Shown here in pieces: positions 1-13,024 of a stretch of 64,000 nt of DNA. Each line of letters starts with the position of its first letter. Within the stretch, counting starts at the first letter, position 1. The notes under the pieces were generated by a model. It saw nothing but the letters and a program-made list of their open reading frames with translations. It did no database searches and was not told where the DNA came from. The DNA is from Dacryopinax spathularia. Taxonomy: Eukaryota; Basidiomycota; Dacrymycetes; Dacrymycetales; Dacrymycetaceae. The stretch spans positions 1,488,001 through 1,552,000 of the forward strand of contig JBBPFI010000005.1 in assembly GCA_037974965.1 (NCBI GenBank), written 5' to 3'. The translations under genes were made by a program, and so were the position numbers.

Positions 1-703
1 CGGCGTGGATCACGATCTGGATACTCATCCCAATCTTTGTCATCTTCGCCATGGCTGGACTGGTCGTCTCCCCCAGTCACCCTCCCGTCTCAACCACTCG
101 GTTTCTCAGTGGAGCTCACGGCATCCGGGGCTGATTGGCTGCTCCGAGTGTTCTACTTGTTGGCGGGTTACGAAGCATGCATGCGCACACCTTGCTTCCT
201 CTCGTCCAGTCTAACCGCGGCATTTAGTGGTATTTCTTCTGACTGTACTCGGAGGACTCCGTCAAGGTACGTCATAATCAGACGGATGAGCGGCAACCAA
301 AATGAGCGGTTCGTAGTCTATAGTCCAACTGCCGTTGTCTTCACTCTATACCGTGACGGTCAGTCTACCGGCTCCTCATACTAGGCTATCATTGCTGATC
401 GTGCCGGTGAAAGCCTTGCTTGCTTCTATCACGCTGCTAAGTCAGATTCTCCCCGCCCGGGACTAAGCCCACAACTGATCCTTTTCAAGGCCTCACTTTA
501 CTGGCCGCCTGGCTGTCCAGCACCAGCATCGCCGCCTTCACCTTTCCTTTTCAGCTGACCTTGGCCTTTTACTTCATTTTCCCCTGTCGGTTCATCTTGA
601 ACCTTCGAGCAGCAGCAGACGAAGCGGGCACAGGGGACGTGGAAGTAATCGAAGGGGGGAGTACATCGGAATCGTCTTGGTCTTCGGAAGGGAGCCGCTG
701 GTA
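1..703 (+). CDS. DUF6533-type multi-pass membrane protein, copy A (3' part; possibly broken)
   Basis: The 3' part of a gene whose start lies left of the window. Family hallmarks appear in order: a hydrophobic segment (WITIWILIPIFVIFAMAGL), then WLLRVFYLLAGYE just before an intron, FLLTVLGGLR after the acceptor near 227, a short exon ending TLYRDG near 356, and the conserved end FYFIFPCRFILNLR from about 570 to the stop at 703, with an acidic, Ser-rich tail. The first hydrophobic segment and the WLLRVFYLL block are in different frames, and I found no clean intron between them (about 85-110), so the copy may be frameshifted. The intron after GYE would need a GC-AG boundary. Function is unknown; members are basidiomycete membrane proteins. 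It converges on copy B. Confidence 0.6.
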
Positions 704-1036
704 AAACGGCAAATCAATTTCTTGCCGTTCCGCAACACGGCGAATGCGCATTCTGAGCTGCGAGCATGGATGAATGTACATGCGGAAGCAGCAGTGGTCG
801 TCAAAAGGAATGTTCTTCGTATTCCTTGAATTCTTCCCGCGCCATTCTTCTGCGCGAAACTGTATGCGTGGACCGGCCATCTCATATTGAACCACCATAT
901 TCCATAGCCGATAGCTGATTCTTCGTGGCAGTGCTAGACCAGGCTACCTTCTTTAGGGGATTGCAGCTCGATGAGGAGATCGTAACTGTCGCATCGGACG
1001 TTAGAGGTTAGCATCATAGATTAGAAGAAGCGGATC

Positions 1037-2458
1037 TCAGACCGGTGTTTGATCCGTACTCGACCACCAACTATCGGTCCTCGACCACCTCGACCACCAA
1101 CTGTCCGAGGACTCCTCTGTTTGGTCGGATTCTTGTATATTCGGTTCCGTAGTTGCCAAATCCCACCCGTCGATGTGACTGACCGCTTGGCGAAGGTTGA
1201 GTATTATGCGACACGGCACAATCAGATATAAAGGCACGCCAATCAGGTAGCCCAGATAGAAATGGGTGCTTTGCAAACTGTTCAAGACTGAGTTCGTTAT
1301 GGTCACAGCTAGAGTTGTAGTCAGCGAGTCTGTCACTCCACCCTAGGACGATGTAGTGCACCGACCAAGTAGACATGCAGAGGCGTAGAATGCTACGAGC
1401 AAGATCAGCCCCCGTCCTAATCAGTTGGGAGAATAATACTTGCCATCGCGGTATAACGTTAGCATCAACGCGGTGGGTCGTCGGACATCATGGACTGTAC
1501 GTGTGGTCAAATGATACCCAGAACTTGCTATGACGCTCGGGCCTCACAATATTTGAAACCGCGAATAACGGTCAAGAGGAAGATCACTATATCACTGGTA
1601 AGCACACAGAATATGGAAGAAAACAGCGGCACGTACAGCCCTCATATGCAACGAAGGACATGTAGAACCGGAACGACCAAGCGGAAGTGGTCGGCGTGTA
1701 CAAGGGGATACAACCAGATAGTTCAAGTCCGGGAAACACTGCGCTCGGATCTGGGAGCAAACCCGTCACGCTGTGATAGCTGAACACAGTTGCCATGATC
1801 GTGACGGAGAGCCAAGCCAAGCCAACGATTAGGCCACAAGCCGGAGTACGGTTCCAGATCGCCCATGTGCGCAGGGCGAGTACCAGGTTTGAGCAAACCA
1901 TGACCACGAAGGTCGCCTCTGCATCAAGATAAGTGAGAATGATGGAGGAAGATCTCGGTGACCCACCGATAGCTACAGTTTCCAGCGCTTTGCAAGGCAG
2001 AGGATGTGGAGAAGAGCCGACTGCGTCTGGAACGGAAGATTCAGCACAGTCAGGCTCTGTGCGATGAGCCTTGAACTTCGCTCACCGAAAGCATAAAGGA
2101 CCAATATGAACACACCCATATAGCGGATGAAGAGGAAGACGGCCTTTCCCCATGTCCATCGTGCTTTCCAGATGACTCTCCTTTCTTGCTGGAAAGTAAG
2201 GATGTAATCGTACGCCTTGTACATCGATGAGCTAGGGACGACAGAATTTAGATTGTTTCGGCGCACATAGAGGGTAATAGCGCTCCCTTTCGCTGCGAAG
2301 TCAGCGAAATCGCCATGATCATGCAAGATGATGCTTACAGATTCCATACTACACAAGCACGTACTCCTTTCAACCCATGGCGTAACCACATGCCTGAAGA
2401 ATGAACTCACAAGGCCATACAACCTGAACTCGACCAGAGCTAGCAGTTCCGATGACAT
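1037..2458 (-). CDS. DUF6533-type multi-pass membrane protein, copy B
   Basis: A complete-looking family member with about eight short introns. The start at 2458 gives a short first exon (MSSELLALVEFRLYGL) followed by a GTGAGT donor, the same layout as the other copies. The DUF6533 domain begins YDYILTFQQERRVIWKARW and continues into a membrane segment (FLFIRYMGVFILVLYAFG). Later come LVLALRTWAIWNR, YMSFVAYEGC and the end block PCRIILNLRQ. The tail is Ser/Trp-rich with small repeats around SWWS. The family role is unknown. The tail motif WDLATT is shared with copy C, so B and C form a subgroup apart from D, E, G and H. It runs tail-to-tail with copy A, 333 bp apart. Confidence 0.75.
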
Positions 2459-3714
2459 GAGACAATAGATGGTGAGTCACGCCGAGGCAGTCACAAACAA
2501 GCTTCAGCCCAGAGTGAAATCTGACCGATACGGCGCAGTGGGTATTTAGAGGAGTGAACCAGGTAAAGCGGATCAAGCGTGAAACAGGAACGGCACGCTA
2601 TGCGAACGGCTGTGGTGTGATGCGACTGAATGTAAGACCCCCACGGCGATTACGGCACAGGTCGCGGTATTCATTCATAGTCTGATCGGCAATGTGGGGC
2701 CAACAGATTGTCGGCAAAGGGCAGGAACAACATAATCGCCTCGAACAAGCTCCCGGGACTTGAAGAGGCGAAAAAGCGACACTTTGCATGTTTTGCCAGG
2801 CACCGTGAACCTCCCGTGACTCGAAAGACAAAATATCTGTCTGAGCGGCCGTGTATGTTTCCAATAGTCTCGGAGGATCAGACCATCATCTTCAAGAAAG
2901 TTGCCGCCTTGCTCGACGGAAAACAGTGAACGGAAAATGACCCCCGGTTGCCGATCGCAGTCATCCCCTCACCCTTTGCCCTGATTGCTCCCGCATTCGC
3001 TCGGCTCCGTTTACGTCGGCCTTAGCCGGTAGTTCCCGTAACTCCGCGGAGGGACGGGCACCCTTCACTTAGACTGGCACGATCGCTCGCCGCGGCCCTC
3101 AATGTACCTTGTCTATCCTCACGTTCCTGCCATACATAGCACCGTGAACGATCTCTCTTGGACCGTGCCGACCGCAAGCACCGCGGTCCGGCGGCAACCC
3201 TCACAGTACTACTCACACTCCATTCCATTAGTTCGACTCGTAGCTCGATGAGATGACAAAGATTCAAAAAAGCGTGAACACAGGTCTACCAGATACCGGA
3301 TAACAGGAACGTCCATTCCGCACAGCGGACCACCAGATAACGAGATGACGGGATAACATGAGGCAGACGACAGATCATCAGATGTGAGTTGATTTGAGTT
3401 TGAGTTGGATTGGTGCGCGTTCTTGCTAGCCGGTGAAGGGCTGGCATGGGTTTGTTGTTTGTTGTGGTTGCCAGATACGATGGGTTTGAGATGCGGCGTA
3501 GGCTGAAATGAGCGAGACGTGAGCGCCGGTGGGCGGTATTAGTGTGACTGTTGTAGTCTTTTGGGAGTTTGTGGTCAGAGTTCGATGCGAGGCCGCGGGG
3601 CAGCTCAGTACTGCGGCATGCCGTTGAACATCTTCCACTCGAGCCGGAGCGTATTCGATGCCTGTCGGACGACGAGCAGGATGCTCTTGGGCAGGACGGA
3701 CCATATGCTGTCGC
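2459..3714. other. intergenic, no gene seen
   Basis: About 1.25 kb upstream of copy B and downstream of the F-box-like gene. Open frames here are short, and none shows a domain or plausible splice pattern. Direct inspection shows only short imperfect repeats around ccagata/gataac at 3290-3370. Confidence 0.5.
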
Positions 3715-4531
3715 CTATGATGACCACCACCACCAGGTCAGCTTGCGGTTGTTCGCCTGCTGGGTCGAAGGCTGCTTGCCTGGTGCGCCCGGTGCAGGCG
3801 GTTGCCCTCGGCTCGCCGCACGGCGGGCCTCGTACGCCTCTTTCTCCCTCACAGCGGCCTCGTACCCCACACAGAGTGGGCAGGGGATCGTGCATCCGCA
3901 CTGGGTCAGGGCTCGCGAGAAGCTGAGAGCCACGTGTCAGAGCCACATTATGAATTACCGCATTAGGAAACACTCACCCGGACTTGCCGCACCCGGCGCA
4001 TTTGCTTCGCTTGCCTTGGCAGACTTGGCAGTTCTGCATGAAACGGTTGCGGAACGTTTCGCCGTCGAGGACCTTGACGCGTCCCCGAGCGGCTTCCTGC
4101 AGCCAGTTGATCTGGCCGGCTGGGCTGCGCTGGTACCCTGGTGAAGGGCCGGACCGGTATCGTGGATCCAGGTTGATGACGTCGGATTCACAGTGGATGT
4201 CATTTCGCTCGTAGCCGTACGCGTCGTAGGTTGGGTACCGGATCTCGACAGCTCCGGACTGAGGATCGATGGATTGCACGACGAAGGGCGCGCCCGTCCG
4301 CATCCGGGCGTCAATCCCCGAGGCGTCCTTCTCGTTCAGGTCCAGGTAGAAGACGGTGCCCTCGCGCATGAAGCGGCGAAGCAGAGAGGGGGAGAAGGTA
4401 GAGAGGAACCATTTGTTGAGTGAGAGTACATTGAGGCATTCCTGCGGCGGCAGCTCGTCGATTACTCCATACAGGACGTCCGCCGGCAGAGAGGGAGCAG
4501 CGTTCCGAGGTTGCATGCGTCGGGATGTCAT
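3715..4531 (-). CDS. F-box-like protein with Cys-rich (zinc-binding-like) C-terminus
   Basis: A short protein of about 250 residues in two coding exons. Near the N-terminus, SLPADVLYGVIDELPPQE followed by CLNVLSLNKWFLSTFSP fits the F-box consensus, suggesting an SCF-type ubiquitin ligase adaptor (inference). Further on, NCQVCQGKRSKCAGCGKSG spans an intron (about 3934-3975) and is followed by LTQCGCTIPCPLCVGYE. This gives at least eight Cys in CxxC pairs, likely a zinc-binding knot. The chosen start (MTSRRMQP) follows a likely 5'UTR intron (donor near 4684, acceptor near 4637). A TATAAG-like box lies near 4880 on this strand. The last exon can also be read in another frame ending EWKMFNGMPQY at 3605, so the true C-terminus may differ. 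Confidence 0.6.
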
Positions 4532-6617
4532 TGTTGTAGATACAGATGTGGGATAGCTCGAGATGAGAGCCAGAAAGAGAAAGGCAGGACTTGAAAAGAG
4601 GCCGAAGGCGAAGAGGAGTATTAACTGAAACGTGACATGATCGTTAGGAGCGTTGCTGGTGGGAATAGGGGACGCGCGACTCACTCGAAACCTTTGTGCG
4701 GTACTGACGACACCGCCACAGAAGACAATAGAAGAAGCAGTGTACGAGCCTCAGGTCGCTGTGCGCGGTGTTTCGTAGGTCGATGGCGGTCGTCGAGAGT
4801 CAGGATGACCGGTGCAGACGGCGGCGACGGAGAGCAGGGTGAAGTGGGTGGAGAACGTAGACTATGCGGCGACGATGGCTCCTTATATGCTTGAACGCCT
4901 CGAGGCAAAGCAACTGCGTGCTAGCGCAAATGAGTGCTTCTCGCCATCAGAGAAGGCACGTCCCTAATCAATAGGAATATCAGCACCGCCGCCGACGGAT
5001 CACGCTGCCTGTCGCAGCCAGCAATCCCGGATTGGGTAACGTCCAGAGACAGCATCCACCCGCACAATGGCAGGAATCCACCAAAGAGCAGAGGCAGAAT
5101 CCACGGCTCCCCCCAGCCATTTCCTATGCGGGCCAAACAGTCGGAAAGGGAAGATGGGAAGATAGGAGTAAACGCCATTGTCTGACACCCTTCTCTCACG
5201 CGATCACACTCAGTCTGCGTCACAATTTGGTTCCGTCCAGGAACCCATCCTGCTTCCCGAGCTTCTTCATTGTCCTCTCTCCCGGCTTCTGCGCCATTGT
5301 CCCCTCTGCTCATCGTTAAACGTTCTCGCACCCCGAGCACTCAGAAGGGTCGCTATAGGAACTACCGCATTCCAGCTGGAACATGAGCCTCGATGAGGAC
5401 AGCGGTCAAAGTCCGGGACGAATCGACCCGCTCGCTGTCCGGCCTGCAGCGTGTGACGCCGAACATGGGGAATGCATGTCTCAGCATATCTCGATATCTC
5501 CCGCATTGTCACAATCTGCTCTATTCGAGGAATGTTCTCTCGATCTGTGCTGAGTCTCTGGAGACGTCTCTACGTCGCTGAATCCTCTGGCAATCGAAAT
5601 CCTGCTCTCTTTGCTCTTCAGACAAGATTGACATCACCATTCTGATCGGCGTGCGTTCGATCTCATCTGCTTCACGCACTCCTCTCTATGCCTACATATC
5701 TGATCCAGCTCATCCATAATACCAAAAATCCCGCAATATCAGCAGATCGGCGAACGTGTACCGCTGTCTCAAGCAGACGTGTCCTCGAGCCCAATCATCA
5801 CGTGCTCCTCATACCCTGCCATGTCGTCGCCTTACCAACCGCCATCGACCTCCATCGTTGGGATCATTGCTACCCTATCGGTCATACGGACAATGGCTTA
5901 TCATCCATCCCCATGAATATGGACAATCCAATCATCCGACAAACCAACAATATCTCCACAACCCGTTCGAACCTTCCATATCCTCTTCCAGCCGAAGACC
6001 CTAACCATACACAATGGCGCGAACCCCCGCAACGGCCCAGGCACGCTCTCCTTCCCTCGCTTCGTCATTGTTCCAAGGCGCGAGTGTCGGCTGTTGCGCT
6101 CGGGGTTTGGCCGTACTTGGCCATAACGACGAGGTTGGCCATTGTCTGTGGCGGTGGGGAGGGACGGGTGCCGAGCGGTTGGGGGTTGTTCCTTCTGGGG
6201 CTGGGCGTCATTTGAGGGGTTGTCAGGCGGGCCGGGTGGGATGTATGAGGGTTAGTTATGCGGTGAGAGCGAGAGGAGCCTGATTTGAGCTTGTTTCTGT
6301 ATGTGGTCATTCGATAGGCTGCGCTATTTAGACCTTCCATCTAGAAAGTGGGGCAGTATCGTTGTCAGGTCGCACTGAGCTCGATAAGCCTCAATTGGAG
6401 AGGCCAACTTCTGGCTGACCGTTTCGAGGAGTTATGATCACAGTTTCGGTTAGATATGGTCGAGCCCTGTCGGCTCCGGCGACCGATACGGACGACGCTG
6501 TTCAATAATGCTCCACCACACGACAAAACAACGTATGCATCTGATTCTTCACGTTCTACTACACTTCGATCTTTGACGTTCGCTATGTATGTATGTACGA
6601 GAGCAGTCAAGTCCATC
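4532..6617. other. intergenic, about 2 kb, only the 5' leader of the F-box-like gene recognised
   Basis: The first few hundred bases hold the likely promoter and 5'UTR intron of the F-box-like gene. Beyond that, several 80-175 residue open frames exist on both strands (for example 4921-5340 minus, with a hydrophobic stretch, and 5688-6215 plus). I recognise no family, and no frame is supported by coherent splice sites, so none is called. Confidence 0.4.
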
Positions 6618-9555
6618 TTAAAGCTTTCCCCGAATGATGTCCGCGGCTGTCGAACGATTAGCCGTGTCGTTCTATGAACTTGGCGCATGAACGTACCTTG
6701 TTCCGCTATACCATAGACAGACGCTACCCGATATGAGTACAGGGATTGGGCTCATGATGAAAGGGCTTACCTTGGGGATGGGACGCAATGTGCAGGGGTA
6801 CAATGGAAAGATCTACCACGCGTACGTTGCTCGTTCCGTACACCTGTGCATTGTTATACTGAGCAAGTGAGGTAGAAAGGACATGGATGGCGGGATACCT
6901 TCAGTTCAGGATCGACCACACCGCCCTTCTCGCGGGGTAGCATGGAACAAGAGCCAGCGGTATCTGATCCAATTGAGTAACGGTAATCGGCGAAATCTGC
7001 GGGCAGACTCACGGAATGTGGTTGTCAGCTCGTTGATGATGTAGTCTGCCACAATCATTAGTGTCTTTTCATACCGGATAGTAACAGATTCCGCACCTCG
7101 CATTTGTTCATCGGTCTGCACAGCCGGACCGGGATCGACTTCGGCAACAATCATGGACTTGAAGGGCTCGGTTTCCTCTAGCTTGCGTACAAACTTGAGT
7201 CCCTCGACAAGGATCTGCATGTCTATATGTGCTTAGTCAGCGATGCGATCAAAGATCTGCTATAAGGCATTCGTACCAAAGTCTCGCTCGAGGTAGTGCG
7301 GGTCGCAGATGGGTTGCTGTTGTGGGATAGTGGAACCGATGTGCTGAGTTGTAACGCAATCAGTGACATTTCAAGCCATGGAGGAACCGTGCAACTCACA
7401 ATCGATCCGCGGGAAAATGGATGGTTATGAGTCACGAAGATCGTCATGTACTCTTTGCCCGGTTCAGGCTTGGAAGAGACTGTGGCGAACTGGAACTCAT
7501 GGGTCAGCTGGGGATGGTACGCTGTTGACTTGCGACATACGTGAGGCATAACCAGAAGCTCGAGGTCGACCGATGTCTCACTCCTGAGGGCTTTGAGCTG
7601 CAGATCATATCGTTCCCACAGCGCAGCAGTGATGCGCCCACTCTCGTAGTCGGATTCCAGCTGATCCGAAAGGGACGATATAAGCTGTTCGGCCTGCGCG
7701 GACGCTTTCTGCAGAGGGAAGAATGCAAAGCTGGAAAGACCGATAGTATACAGCCCTCGTCGGTGCTCCCTAGCGTAACAATGTCAGTGTCAACGACATG
7801 ACGGGAGGCGGATATAGGTTACATGAATGCTTGCATCTCGGCTCCGGCGACGAACGGATCCCGCATCTTATCGAGGGTGTTCCATCCGTCCTTCCTAGTG
7901 GGATCCAGCTCTACTCCGAGCACGTAAGGAAAGGCAAGGTACACGCTGACAACCGTAGCACGCACCAAACGAGCAAGCAAAGGAAATGTGCTCCTGGACG
8001 TTCTCGCCCACTCCGGGTAAGGGCACGACACATTCAATTCCAAGCTTGCCCAGGATCTGCGGATCTCCGATACCGGAGAGCTCCAGAATTTGAGGCGACT
8101 TGATGGCACTGCAGGAGATCAGCGCGCGTGTTCATCGAGGACATATATGCAGCCTACCCAGCGGATATGATCACCTCCCGCTGAGCATGCACAGCATGGG
8201 TTTCGTCATTATAGCTGAAGACGACCCCCTCGGCTGTTCGCAACTCGTCTCCGTCCATCGCCTGCGGCCCGAACACGATCCTATCCACAGACACCTCGGT
8301 CAAAACAGTAAGGTTGGGCCTGTCCTTGAAAGGCACATAGAACGCCTTGCTTGCAGTCAGCGGGCCGACATTACGTAGAAGCTTAAAGTGGGCTGACCGT
8401 CGCCGCATACGAGCGGGTCTTTGCGATAGGATCTATCGACAGTGAGGTCGCTTGAGAGAAGGACAAGCAAGGCAACATACCGATAGTGTTGGCGGCCATC
8501 CAAGTACCGTTGTTCTTGAGCATCGTAAGCGGTGTTTAGCGTGCAAACGAGAAAGAACCAACCTCGCCGCCCATCTGCGGAATGTAAGTCAATTTTTACA
8601 TGGGCTTGTCATTGTTTATGCTCACCGCATCTTCCAGTGTTTGGATGCCCATATTGTTCAAGGTCTGACACAGGTCTCAGCATATTGCGCTACTTCTTGA
8701 CGCACAGCAATGTCGAGGCTCACCTCCTGGAAAGGCACTTCACCGTCCATCACCAAGCTGGGATAACCGACTTGCAGCGGTCCCTCGCTTCCATGATGCT
8801 CCAGAGCACAACTTTGCTTGAACCGCGCCTGCTGCTCCGGGGTGGGTGGCGTCATCCTGGCTACGGTCAGAACAGGCACTTCAACTTAGGCATGATGGAT
8901 CACCTTTGGCCTCGCTTCATGTACTTCAGATGGTTGTCCCAATTCCACCCAGGATTGCCGAGCTCTTCCCAAGCTAACCGCGGCGTTAGCATCGTGAGTG
9001 AGCATGTTGAGCCCAAAGAATGTTAAGGGATAGTAGATACCATTGATGTCCTCAGCGGGTGGACGGATATACGCAAGGAAGTTCATCGCGGAGGAGCCAC
9101 CGAGGCTTTTGCCTCTACGAAGCATTTCAATCAGATGGATTGGACGAAAGATCGTATTGCGAGCGTACCTGGGCCAAAGGAATGACCGATCCTTGGCATG
9201 CTTCTGAGGTGTTGTCCAAAACTTCCAATCATAACGATCATCAAAGATCTGGCGCAGATATTGAGCGGGCACCAAGATGTTGGGATCGTCCAGGTTGGCA
9301 TGTCCCGCGTCGAGGACGAGGACTGAGACGTTGCTGTCTTCAGAGAGTCTCGCCGCAAGCGTCAACCCTGCCGTCTACAATGCTGCATTCAAGTCAACGC
9401 GTCATTTCAGGCTCTTAGCATACTTACACCGCCTCCTAAGAGTCATTCAGCCATGCGAAATGACAGAAAGAGGAGGAAGACTCACCGCATATGATGTAGT
9501 CGAACGTTCGGTCTTTGACGTCGTCCAGTTCAGCGAGCGACTCTTTGGTACCCAT
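6618..9555 (-). CDS. GMC (glucose-methanol-choline) family FAD oxidoreductase, copy 1
   Basis: A gene with more than ten introns encoding about 600 residues. The start MGTKESLAEL leads to FDYIICG; the FAD-binding GGGTAGLTLAARL is assembled across two introns, then VLVLDAGHANLDDP. Other GMC blocks are RGKSLGGSSAMNFLAYIRPP (signature 1), WEELGNPGWNWDNHLKYMK, KSPQILELSGIGDPQIL (signature 2), AGSCSMLPREKGGVVDP and VYGTSNVRVVDLSIVPLH near the C-terminus, ending AADIIRGKL. This architecture matches fungal aryl-alcohol/glucose oxidase-like GMC enzymes, which oxidise alcohols or sugars and release H2O2. The substrate cannot be read from sequence, and I see no clear signal peptide. It is divergent from DUF6533 copy C. 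A close relative lies at 48831-51787. Confidence 0.85.
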
Positions 9556-9604
9556 AGCGGATGATGGCTCGTTTTGAGCATCGTACGGAGCAACACCAGC
9601 CCGC

Positions 9605-9610
9605 TATATA
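9605..9610 (-). promoter_or_regulatory. TATA box of GMC copy 1
   Basis: TATATA on the minus strand, about 50 bp upstream of the chosen start at 9555. Placement fits a core promoter and supports that start. Confidence 0.45.
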
Positions 9611-10807
9611 TCGGTTGAACAATAGCGCTCACTTCCCATTCTGCCTGAAGAGATACGACCCGCTTTGAGGCGCGTGCACAGTAAGCTCCAACAATGTGTC
9701 TCGCCCACTTTGGATCAGTCCGGCTCCCATCAAACCGGCTTCACGGCGAGAGAAGTCATGGTTGACATCGCCGTCCATCGGAACCATGAGAGACCGCAAG
9801 GTACACAAGGTGGCACATCCCAAAGATAGGTACCATCAGGAATGCGGCGACGCGTGCGAAAGGTTGAACGGCGGAGCGCTGATTATGATCCGAGCGAAGA
9901 GCGGCTTTCGGAGGAATAGGTTGCCGACGAAGGACCCACATATTGCGATTCGCAGATGGAAGAGCATACTGACACAAACCTTTTAGAGATTAAGCCTGAC
10001 AAAGAGTGGTTCACAGAGATATCAAGACTTCATGTGCAAGAAAGAGGAAGACATGTAAGCTATATGGGGGAACGCCCAACGCCGGCTTATGTAAACTATG
10101 TTTGTGTTTACCTCCGCATTCCGATCGATCAAAAGGCTCGTGTCTTCTTGTCTCTTCACTCTGCTTCACCACCCTCCATATTTGGCTATGCTCACGAACG
10201 GCGCCGTCTGATATCTCATTCTAGAACATCTCTGCTCTTGGGAAATGAGGACCTCACCTCATCGACATCAAGCCCTGGAATGTCTGCGGCGTCGCATAAA
10301 GCGATCACTCTTATCGGCACAATCTTGCAGCGCGCGACTTGCTGCATCTTGCGGCGACCATCGAAGTTCAAGAAGGAGGAATCTGCCAGTGAATGGGAGA
10401 AGAACACTTGAGCTCTAGGCTAGGTGCTACTGTCGCCTCACCACAGACCATGACAACCTCCTCAGGCTCGTAGCCTGATCCGAGGAGTACTCCGCACGAC
10501 AGTATTATGATCACGTCTCCCTTCAAAGACATCTTCGATCAATATGCTCTGGGTGTGCGGCCCCTTATCAACCATCACTCGCCAACCCCGTCCAAGCGCG
10601 CGATCTGTCGGCGGCCGTCTCTCTGAGGAGAGCTCTCTGCGGCGACTCCGTTGTATCCTGAAGCAACAATGGCTCCTATCAATGGCTTTTATCGGCATAT
10701 ATACAGCTTTTCTGCCCCTTCCGGCTCGTATATGCGCTTTCTCGCCGAAAGCCAGTGTGTGAAACGACTTCTCTGGGATACTTGTGGCTGTTCGTGGGTT
10801 TGGTGCT
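9611..10807. other. intergenic between divergent GMC copy 1 and DUF6533 copy C
   Basis: About 1.2 kb shared by two genes pointing away from each other, so it should hold both promoters. Several open frames cross it but none is recognisable or consistently spliced. No repeats were noticed. Confidence 0.45.
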
Positions 10808-12185
10808 ATGTCTTTCGATTTGGAGGCTATCGCGCAGCTCAAGATCGCTGGTACTGTGAGTCTCCGCACGATCTCCCAGCATACACAACTGATGACCTCT
10901 GTGCTCTGACAGTATGGTATCTGTGCGTATTGTGACTTTTTCGTGCCATGAACCTGAGCTGATGGTGTGGTAGGCATTGCGGCGACGCTTTTCGTATGTC
11001 CCCGCTCTCTCCAGGCTGGAGAGAAGTGTTGACTCCGAGCAGACATACGACTGCATCCTCACCTGGGAGCAAGAGAAGAAGCTCATCTGGGACGCGAGTT
11101 GGTCTTATGGGAAATTCATATTTCTGCTTATCCGCTATACGGGGCCGCCGGCCTTCATCGGGTTTGCATTCGGTAAGATGCCTGAACTTCCGCCCATCTG
11201 CTTGTGTTAACGGCTCGCAGTCCAGTTTGGCTCGCCAACAAGCGACTTGTCCTGTAAGGTCCTGATGTACTTTTGTCTCGGTACGTCAGCTCGCATGCCA
11301 TGTCAAAGTGGACGAAGACCTCAACATATGAAGCAGGCAGTACGATCGTCATCATCCACTGTTCCGGGCTCGTCCTAGCTCTGCGAACCTGGGCCGTCTG
11401 GGACCGTAACCGCCTATGCGGCGCCATCGTCGGCATCGCCTGGATGTGCGTGACGATCCTCGGCAGCGTCTTCCTGGTGTACAGCGGGATCGGGCTGGTC
11501 ACGGACGGGAACTCGCAGTTTCCGGGCATCCCGCTGGCCGGGTGTAACCCGATCGATACTCCGTCCACGTCTGCAGCGGCGCTGAAGCTGTATATATGCT
11601 TGGCTACGTATGAAGGAGGTGAGTGTACGCATCGCCTTGCATGCCCCGCGGTTCTGACAGTGTATGTATGCAGTGGTTTTTCTTCTGACGGTGGTACGAG
11701 GCCTGAAGTACTGTAAGCTCCTTCATCACTGCGCAATCCTTCGCCTCAATAAGACACTCCGGTAGTGCACGAGGCCCGCCCAACGTCTCTAATGCTGATC
11801 CTATACCGTGACGGTAACCCCCCTCAACCCACACCCTCTTCCCAGCCCGCTCACCGCTCCACAGCCTTTCTCGGCTCCGTATGTCTCCTCGGTGAGTCTC
11901 GCGCTCTCATCCCACCCACGACACTTGACTGATGAGTCACGACCCCTCACAGCAATGACATCAACCAACGCGATCCTCAACAGCATCCAAAGCCCGCATT
12001 TTTACCTCCCTTACCTGATAGGCACGGCGTTCTACTTCATTGTTCCGTGCAGGATCATCCTCAATTTACGGGAAGCGACGCGGCTTGTGGATGAGTGGGA
12101 TTTGGCCACGACGAGGCTGCATTATAGGGATATGGTGGATCATGTCGTGTTACAGGATATGCAAACTGGAGTTCGCGAATTTTGA
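10808..12185 (+). CDS. DUF6533-type multi-pass membrane protein, copy C
   Basis: A complete-looking gene. Exon 1 reads MSFDLEAIAQLKIAGT up to GTGAGT; a tiny exon encoding YGIC and a further small exon (AATLF) follow, as in the sister copies. The main DUF6533 domain starts YDCILTWEQEKKLIWDASW and runs into FIFLLIRYTGPPAFIGFAFG. Later exons give LVLALRTWAVWDRN, a membrane segment ending in SVFLVYSGIGLV, LYICLATYEG, VVFLLTVVRGLKY, LYRDG and the end block FYFIVPCRIILNLRE with WDLATT in the tail. About 320 residues with several membrane spans. Function is unknown. It is divergent from GMC copy 1 across 1.25 kb, an arrangement seen again at H and the second GMC gene. Confidence 0.75.
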
Positions 12186-13024
12186 ACGTGTGAGATGATA
12201 ACATTTGCGTGACCGTGAGGGGGATGATCTTACTATGCCGCTGATTTCTATCTCAACATGTATATCGGGTTGGGGGGCCTTTTTAAAGATCTGCGCCAGG
12301 TTTATGATGGAGACGACGCTTAGTTCCTCTTCCAGCAGGTATAGTCGTCGCGTTCAAACTTGGAAACGGGCAGCTTTGGATGTTGGAAGCATAGTTAAGC
12401 GCCGACACCGCGGAGAGCGGCGACTGACGCTTCCTCAGCAATCAGATCAACAAGCGTCATACCCGGTTATACATGCGAATTACCGCCTTACACTGACCTA
12501 ATTAACGAGAACCTCGTGCTCGTTCTCACGTCCCCTCCTCACCTCACCTAAGCATCTCCAAATTTCGCGCTTATACCCGACTTCCGCGTCGGAGCTATGC
12601 CCAAACCAGCCAAAGCCATCGGCCATAAGTGGTTGCCGGTTCCCCCGACGAGCTATGTCCGAGCCGGACGAACCCGATCGGTCGCTTGCTTATGACAGCA
12701 TCTCAGCTCAGCCTACCCTGGCTAATCTAGATTACTACGGAAAAGATCTGGAATGTGCTCAAGCTTGTACCTGCTGCCTGCCACCGCGTATAGGACCATG
12801 ACAACCGCACGTCCCCCCCTGCGCATTTCGCCAGCACGCATGCGATAACGCCATCCGATGACGAAGCAAGCAGGTGGTTTTCCGAGGTGTTCTCTCCGCC
12901 GGTTGGTAGGGGGATATGGATATAAAGCCGGCCTGTGTATTCCGGGCGAGGTGGCAGCAGGATCGCAGCTACTACTGTATACCATAGACGCTTCAGCCTA
13001 CGGACCTTTGCAAGGTAAAGCAAG
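12186..13024. other. intergenic with promoter of the flavin oxidoreductase
   Basis: About 840 bp. The right end holds the core promoter of the next gene (TATA at 12921). Nothing else is recognised. Confidence 0.5.
12921..12926 (+). promoter_or_regulatory. TATA box of the OYE-type gene
   Basis: TATAAA about 100 bp upstream of the start codon at 13025; spacing is typical for a fungal TATA promoter. Confidence 0.5.

Noticed and set aside
4921-5340. A 139-residue minus-strand frame with a hydrophobic centre
   Set aside because: No family, no splice or promoter support, and overlapping frames of similar length on the other strand.
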